Below are positions 6,120-10,189 of a stretch of DNA of 10,189 bases, one piece after another. The notes beneath the pieces are model-generated. The model did not search any database. It saw only the letters and a list, made by a program, of their open reading frames with translations, and was not told the DNA's origin. Both the position numbers and the translations under genes were made by a program. Position 1 is the first letter of the stretch. The number at the start of each line of letters is the position of its first letter. The stretch is from an uncultured Peptococcaceae bacterium (GTDB taxonomy: Bacteria > Bacillota > Peptococcia > Peptococcales > Peptococcaceae): assembly GCA_945949655.1 (NCBI GenBank), contig CAMFFG010000021.1:1-10189 (forward strand), given 5' to 3'.

Positions 6120-6662
6120 TTGAGACATCAGAGCAGAGAGACAGCATTTAAAATTATTTATCAGATCGACATGGGAAAAAATGATCTGGAAACAGCACTG
6201 CAGCACACGATGCAGAACGACGGTCTGAACCAGAGGGAGCAGGTATTCTGCCGGGAACTGGTAACTGCGGTGGAGGAACATCTGGATGAGATCGATGCCA
6301 TTATCCAGCGGCATACCACCGGCTGGCGTGTAGAACGGATGATGAGTGTAGACCGCAATCTGCTGCGGCTGGCAGTATATGAAATGCTCTATAGCGGGCA
6401 TATCTCGCCCAAAGGTGCGATCAATGAAGTGCTGGATATCGCCAAGGTTTATGGAAAAAAAGAATCGGTGGGCTTTATCAATAGCATTCTGGACAAAGTG
6501 TTAAAAAACGAGGAAAAGCGGGATACGCTGGTGACAGCGGCGGCTGCTGCGGTGATGGCGGACGAGACAGCCATCGCCCGGGAAGAACCGGTGGTCATTG
6601 AGCGGGAGATCACGGCCGAAGAGGCGGAATCCATTTTAAATGGCGGCTGTGCCGCAGAATAA
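6120..6662 (+). CDS. nusB: Transcription antitermination factor NusB with C-terminal extension
   Basis: NusB pairs with NusE (ribosomal protein S10) and binds boxA RNA to support antitermination on rRNA operons. Residues 1-130 cover the all-helical NusB fold, with the RETAFKIIYQIDM opening, the central WRVERMMSVDRNLLRLAVYEML and the closing PKGAINEVLDIAKVYGKKES and VGFINSILDKVL stretches. A UUG start at 6120 is preferred: GAGGTG (6108-6113) is 6 bases upstream, and the next ATG (6171) would remove the conserved first helix. The Asp23 stop codon lies inside this spacer, leaving a 3-base gap and suggesting coupled translation. NusB proteins are usually about 130-150 residues; this one has 180, with roughly 50 extra Ala/Glu-rich residues at the C-terminus. 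folD, which follows nusB in B. subtilis, is absent. Confidence 0.94.
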   Translation: MRHQSRETAFKIIYQIDMGKNDLETALQHTMQNDGLNQREQVFCRELVTAVEEHLDEIDAIIQRHTTGWRVERMMSVDRNLLRLAVYEMLYSGHISPKGAINEVLDIAKVYGKKESVGFINSILDKVLKNEEKRDTLVTAAAAAVMADETAIAREEPVVIEREITAEEAESILNGGCAAE

Positions 6663-6674
6663 GCAGGTGAGTTT

Positions 6675-7880
6675 ATGCAGACAGAGAGACAGATCTGGTC
6701 GGTCCATGATATCAATCTGTATATCAAAACTCTCCTGCAGCGGGATGGCCGCATGAGCAATGTGCTGGTGCGGGGCGAGATTTCTAACTTTACCCATCAC
6801 AGCTCGGGCCACATGTATTTTTCGTTAAAGGATAAGACAGGCTCCATCAAATGTGTCATGTTCCGCAGCAATGCGCAGCGGCTGCAGTTTCGGCCGGTCC
6901 ATGGCATGGAGGTGCTGGCGGCAGGCTATGTGTCAGTCTATGAGCGGGACGGCGTGTATCAGCTTTATGTGGAGGAACTGCTGGAAGCTGGTGCTGGTGC
7001 GCTGCATCTGGCTTATGAAAAGCTGAAGGACAAGCTGCAGGCGGAAGGGCTGTTTGATATGGAACGCAAGCGGCCGCTGCCCTTTCTGCCGCGCAAGATC
7101 GGCATTGTGACATCGCCTACCGGCGCTGCCATTCGCGATCTGTTATCCATTATCCGCAGGCGCAATCCGGCGGTATCAGTGTATGTGGTGCCAGCTATTG
7201 TGCAGGGCAAAGAAGGGATCGCTTCTATCTGCCAGTCACTGGATTTTTTATACCGGCAGGATATGGATCTGATTATTGCCGGACGGGGCGGCGGTTCCCT
7301 GGAGGAATTGTGGTGCTTTAACGAAGAGGCTGTGGTGCGGAAGATCGCCGAGAGTCCGGTGCCCATTATCAGCGCTGTTGGCCATGAGACCGATGTGACG
7401 CTGGCTGATTTTGCCGCTGATGTGCGGGCCGCGACGCCTTCTATGGCTGCGGAGCTGGCAGTACCGGTGCAGAGTCAGCTGCAGCAGGATCTGAATTTGC
7501 GGCAGTGTACGCTGCTGCAGCGGTATGACAGTTATCTGCGGCAGAAACGGCAGCATCTGGACCATCTGGCGCAGCATCGGATTTTGCAGAAGCCGGAACT
7601 GCTGCTGCAGGATCGGCAGCAGCTGCTGGATGACAGGTCACAGCGGCTGCAGCAGTGTATGGATCAGCTGCTGCAGCAGAAGCGACAGCAGCTGGCATCT
7701 GGCGCAGAACAGCTGCAGGCACTCAGCCCGCTGCAGGTACTGGCCCGCGGCTATGCACTGTGTCAGGATGAAACCGGACGGCTCCTGCGCCGTGCCGATG
7801 AAGTCGCAGTTGGAGAAACCATCACCGTTGTGCTGGAGCAGGGCAGGTTGTCTGCAGCGGTGACTGGCAGGGAGGAATAA
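6675..7880 (+). CDS. xseA: Exodeoxyribonuclease VII large subunit
   Basis: The catalytic subunit of exonuclease VII, which degrades single-stranded DNA from both ends into oligonucleotides in the cytoplasm. Its 401 residues are at the short end for the family (E. coli 456). Residues 1-100 form the OB-fold with RGEISNFTHHSSGHMYFSLKD-like motifs at about 33-53. The nuclease domain has KIGIVTSPTGAAIRDLL (141-157), GRGGGSLEELWCFNEE (203-218) and SAVGHETDVTLADFAAD (233-249), then RAATPSMAAE. Residues 266-350 form a long helical coiled coil that holds the small subunits; 23 of these 85 residues are Gln, written mostly as CAG. The end (SPLQVLARGYAL and a short beta domain) is typical. It starts 12 bases after nusB behind a weak CAGGTGAG site and is followed after 2 bases by xseB. 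Confidence 0.96.
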   Translation: MQTERQIWSVHDINLYIKTLLQRDGRMSNVLVRGEISNFTHHSSGHMYFSLKDKTGSIKCVMFRSNAQRLQFRPVHGMEVLAAGYVSVYERDGVYQLYVEELLEAGAGALHLAYEKLKDKLQAEGLFDMERKRPLPFLPRKIGIVTSPTGAAIRDLLSIIRRRNPAVSVYVVPAIVQGKEGIASICQSLDFLYRQDMDLIIAGRGGGSLEELWCFNEEAVVRKIAESPVPIISAVGHETDVTLADFAADVRAATPSMAAELAVPVQSQLQQDLNLRQCTLLQRYDSYLRQKRQHLDHLAQHRILQKPELLLQDRQQLLDDRSQRLQQCMDQLLQQKRQQLASGAEQLQALSPLQVLARGYALCQDETGRLLRRADEVAVGETITVVLEQGRLSAAVTGREE

Positions 7881-7882
7881 CC

Positions 7883-8101
7883 ATGGAAGAACAGAAATTA
7901 ACATATGAACAGGCCATGCAGCAGCTGGAACAGGTGCTGCGCCGGCTGGATGCCGGCGATCTTCCGCTGGATGAGGCCATCGGCTGCTTTCAGGATGGAC
8001 TGCAGTATATCAATATCTGTCAGGCCCAACTGACAGCGGCGGAAGGAACGTTAAAAATTCTCCGCGGAGAGGAATTTGTGGAACTGCAGGAATCTATTTA
8101 G
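7883..8101 (+). CDS. xseB: Exodeoxyribonuclease VII small subunit
   Basis: A 72-residue protein of the usual XseB size (70-80). It carries the family signature: LTYEQAMQQLEQVLRRLDAGDLPLDEAI-like near residues 6-33, followed by CFQDGLQYINICQAQLTAAEGTLKIL. Several copies of this helical hairpin coat the XseA coiled coil. The ATG lies 2 bases after the xseA stop and its binding site (GGGAGGAA, 7871-7878) is inside the end of xseA, so the two subunits should be made together. Confidence 0.96.
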   Translation: MEEQKLTYEQAMQQLEQVLRRLDAGDLPLDEAIGCFQDGLQYINICQAQLTAAEGTLKILRGEEFVELQESI

Positions 8102-8137
8102 GGTTTCTTTGTGTGAAAAGACAGAGGAGTTTGTGTG

Positions 8138-9022
8138 ATGGAAATTCAAGCATATATGGCAGAGGCACGCCGTGTGACCGACGCCCGCTTAAAAGAACTG
8201 CTGCCGGCTGAAACCGCATATCCGGAAGTGATTCATCAGGCTATGGCTTACAGTGTGTTTGCCGGCGGCAAACGGTTTCGGCCCATGCTGTGTCTGGCGG
8301 CCTGCGAGGCCGTCTGCGGCTCCTGGCAGCCTGCGCTGGACGCAGCCTGTGCCATGGAATGCATTCATACCTATTCGCTGATCCATGACGATCTGCCGGG
8401 GATGGATGATGATGATTACCGCAGGGGCAAGCTGACCAATCATAAAGTATTTGGCGAAGGCATGGCCATTCTGGCCGGAGATGCCTTGCTTACCTATGCC
8501 TTTGAAATCCTAGCCAATCTGGCGGATGAGACCAATAGCCGTCAGGTTGTGCGGATCATTCAGGAAGTCAGCAGAGCCAGCGGGACTGCCGGTATGGTCG
8601 GCGGGCAGGTGGTAGATATCCTGTCGGAGCAGACAAAGCCGACTGCCGAGCTGCTGCAATACATTCATAATCATAAAACCGGTGCGCTGATCGTGGCATC
8701 TACACGGATGGGTGCTATCCTGGGCGGAGCCGATGAGGTACAGTTAGAAGCGTTGACTCAGTATGCCCGAAATCTGGGCCTGGCCTTTCAGATCACCGAT
8801 GATATTCTGGATGTGGTAGGCGACGCGCGCAAAATCGGCAAGCCGGTGGGCAGCGATGAAAAAAATGAGAAAGCAACTTTCCCGGCGCTGTTTGGACTGG
8901 AACAGTCCAGAACAATGGCCGCTGACGCTGTGCAGGCAGCGGTGGATGCCCTTGCGCCCTTTGGCGCAGCCGGTGCTACGCTGGCGCAGCTGGCTCGATA
9001 TCTGCTGAGCAGGGAAAGCTGA
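8138..9022 (+). CDS. ispA: Farnesyl diphosphate synthase (short-chain polyprenyl synthase)
   Basis: A 294-residue cytoplasmic trans-prenyltransferase that adds isopentenyl diphosphate to dimethylallyl and geranyl diphosphate, giving farnesyl diphosphate. Visible motifs are GGKRFRP (43-49), the first Asp-rich motif DDLPGMD (84-90) followed by DDDYRRG, the GGQVVD motif (155-160), HKTGALI (179-185) and the second Asp-rich motif DDILD (221-225) with KPVGSDEKN just after. The Tyr-Ser-Leu-Ile-His before the first motif is the bacterial farnesyl-type pattern, so a C15 product is likely. The ATG at 8138 is chosen, with AGAGGAG (8123-8129) 8 bases upstream; a GTG at 8135 is in frame and would add one residue. 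It lies 36 bases after xseB, consistent with the same transcript. The gene order matches B. subtilis xseA-xseB-ispA-dxs. Confidence 0.95.
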   Translation: MEIQAYMAEARRVTDARLKELLPAETAYPEVIHQAMAYSVFAGGKRFRPMLCLAACEAVCGSWQPALDAACAMECIHTYSLIHDDLPGMDDDDYRRGKLTNHKVFGEGMAILAGDALLTYAFEILANLADETNSRQVVRIIQEVSRASGTAGMVGGQVVDILSEQTKPTAELLQYIHNHKTGALIVASTRMGAILGGADEVQLEALTQYARNLGLAFQITDDILDVVGDARKIGKPVGSDEKNEKATFPALFGLEQSRTMAADAVQAAVDALAPFGAAGATLAQLARYLLSRES

Positions 9023-9138
9023 TGCTGGATATATCTGAAATCGGTTACGATCAGATAACGATAGAGAAAAAGCAATGGAACGATGGTTGAAACGGCGTTG
9101 GAAACAGGGGAACGCTACTGCGGAGAGGAGTTTTGCAG

Positions 9139-9576
9139 ATGAATCTGCTGGATTTGCTGGATAATCGCGTTTTGCTGGCCGCTCTGCTGGGCTGGCTGGT
9201 TGCGCAGGTGTTGAAGGTAGTGCTTGTTTTTCTGGAGGAAAAAAGGCTGGATCTCAGCAGAATGGTAGGCTCCGGCGGCATGCCCAGTTCCCATTCCGCG
9301 CTGATCGTGGCCATGGCAACGTCCGTGGGCAAATATGCGGGGCTTGCTTCTGTTGAATTTGCCATTGCGGCAGCAGTGGCTATGGTGGTCATGTACGATG
9401 CGGCCAATGTGCGGCGGGAAGCCGGACGGCAGGCGGAGCTGCTGAACCGGATCGTGCTGGATCTGTACCGGGACAACCATCTGGATCAGGAAAAACTGAA
9501 AGAGCTGCTGGGGCATACCCCGGTAGAAGTGGCAGCCGGTGCACTGCTGGGAATTGCAGTGGGCTGGTTTGTCTAG
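9139..9576 (+). CDS. DUF212 / divergent PAP2 family membrane protein (YuiD-like)
   Basis: A 145-residue membrane protein of the DUF212 family, which is distantly related to PAP2-type acid phosphatases. It has an N-terminal helix (about residues 10-31), GGMPSSHSALIVAMATSVG-like (46-64), a second helical region (71-86), MYDAANVRREAGRQAE (85-100) and a final GHTPVEVAAGALLGIAVG-like segment (125-142). The SSH and GHTP segments resemble PAP2 active-site boxes, but no activity has been established to my knowledge. The ATG at 9139 is chosen: GAGAGGAG (9123-9130) is 8 bases upstream, while an in-frame TTG at 9133 would be only 2 bases away. It sits between ispA and dxs, so a role in prenyl diphosphate or lipid-carrier metabolism is a reasonable guess, not a demonstrated one. 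Confidence 0.9.
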   Translation: MNLLDLLDNRVLLAALLGWLVAQVLKVVLVFLEEKRLDLSRMVGSGGMPSSHSALIVAMATSVGKYAGLASVEFAIAAAVAMVVMYDAANVRREAGRQAELLNRIVLDLYRDNHLDQEKLKELLGHTPVEVAAGALLGIAVGWFV

Positions 9577-9600
9577 GTAGCGTAAAGAAGGTGAATGACG

Positions 9601-10189
9601 ATGCAATATTTGCAGAATATAAAAAGTCCAGAGGATGTCAGAGGGTTAAAGCCGGCTGAATTAAAAATTCTGGCACAGGAAATCCGGCAGGAGATCATTC
9701 AGGTGGTATCGCAAAATGGCGGTCATCTGGCGCCCAATCTGGGTGCAGTAGAGCTGACCCTGGCGCTGCACAGCGTGTTTCAGACGCCCAGAGATAACAT
9801 TGTCTGGGATGTGGGGCATCAGGCTTACGTGCACAAACTGCTGACAGGCCGGTATGAACAGTTTTCCACCATCCGCACCTATGGCGGGTTGTCCGGTTTT
9901 CCAAAACGCAGCGAAAGCGTACATGATGTTTTTGGCGCCGGACACAGCAGTACCTCTATTTCCGCGGCGGACGGTCTGGCCAGAGCCAGAGATCTGCGGG
10001 GGGAACACTATAATGTGGTCGCTGTGATCGGCGACGGTGCCATGACTGGCGGTATGGCTTTTGAAGCGCTGGAAAATGCCGGTCACAGAAAGCGCAATCT
10101 CATTGTGGTTTTAAATGACAATGAGATGTCCATCGACCCCAATGTGGGCGCTATGGCTGAATATCTGAGCCGGGTGCGCAGCAATCCAT
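9601..10189 (+). CDS. dxs: 1-Deoxy-D-xylulose-5-phosphate synthase, N-terminal part (3' end outside window)
   Basis: DXS joins pyruvate and glyceraldehyde 3-phosphate, using thiamine diphosphate, to start the MEP isoprenoid pathway. About 196 of the usual 620 or so residues are visible and the frame is intact to the edge. Motifs are GGHLAPNLG (40-48), [16 protein letters not shown] (69-84) with the conserved His, [11 protein letters not shown] (111-121), the thiamine diphosphate signature [18 protein letters not shown] (144-161) and LNDNEMSI (171-178). ATG 9601 is preferred over an in-frame ATG at 9595, because AAGGTG (9588-9593) is 7 bases from the former and 1 base from the latter. It lies 24 bases after the DUF212 gene and is probably co-transcribed with it. 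Confidence 0.96.
   Translation, partial: MQYLQNIKSPEDVRGLKPAELKILAQEIRQEIIQVVSQNGGHLAPNLGAVELTLALHSVFQTPRDNIVWDVGHQAYVHKLLTGRYEQFSTIRTYGGLSGFPKRSESVHDVFGAGHSSTSISAADGLARARDLRGEHYNVVAVIGDGAMTGGMAFEALENAGHRKRNLIVVLNDNEMSIDPNVGAMAEYLSRVRSNP

Noticed and set aside
5450..9064. The 10-base repeat ATAACGATAG after spoIIIAH (5450-5459) and after ispA (9055-9064)
   Set aside because: Dozens of 10-base matches are expected by chance in a window this size, and the flanks do not match.

Overview
The window is a conserved stretch of a Bacillota chromosome from an endospore-forming lineage. It holds a complete spoIIIA operon (spoIIIAA to spoIIIAH), a set of genes specific to endospore formers, followed by a housekeeping block for RNA, DNA and isoprenoid metabolism. 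The order spoIIIA - Asp23-family gene (yqhY type) - nusB - xseA - xseB - ispA - dxs matches the Bacillus subtilis chromosome, but accB-accC and folD are absent from their usual places. A DUF212 membrane protein gene sits between ispA and dxs. These differences, with the CAG/CTG-heavy, Gln- and Leu-rich coding style, suit a clostridial or Negativicutes-type anaerobe better than a Bacillus. Genus cannot be told from the sequence. All genes are on the + strand.

Layout: (1) bases 1-493, the C-terminal ATP-binding half of a sensor histidine kinase, cut by the window edge and followed by a strong intrinsic terminator (543-575). (2) Bases 668-5453, eight tightly packed spoIIIA genes with gaps of 12 bases or less or overlaps. 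Together they encode the mother-cell half of the SpoIIIA-SpoIIQ 'feeding tube' channel that keeps the forespore active after engulfment. (3) Bases 5454-5690, an AT-rich intergenic region with a second, very strong terminator (5539-5593) and then a sigma-A-like promoter whose -10 box lies inside a perfect 8+8 inverted repeat. (4) Bases 5691-8101, Asp23/YqhY, NusB and both exonuclease VII subunits. (5) Bases 8138-10189, farnesyl diphosphate synthase, the DUF212 protein and the first third of DXS.

How the parts work together: the two terminators separate the kinase, the sporulation operon and the housekeeping operon into three transcription units. In the third unit, DXS makes the first intermediate of the MEP pathway and IspA condenses the resulting C5 units into farnesyl diphosphate, the precursor for the undecaprenyl carrier and quinones. 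XseA and XseB form one nuclease and NusB serves rRNA antitermination.

I found no mobile element, CRISPR array, tRNA or rRNA, and no convincing unknown multi-gene system. The points most worth a second look are the inverted repeat over the Asp23 promoter, the separation of this Asp23/YqhY gene from accBC, the DUF212 gene within the isoprenoid genes, the NusB C-terminal tail, and the short, signal-less SpoIIIAE.
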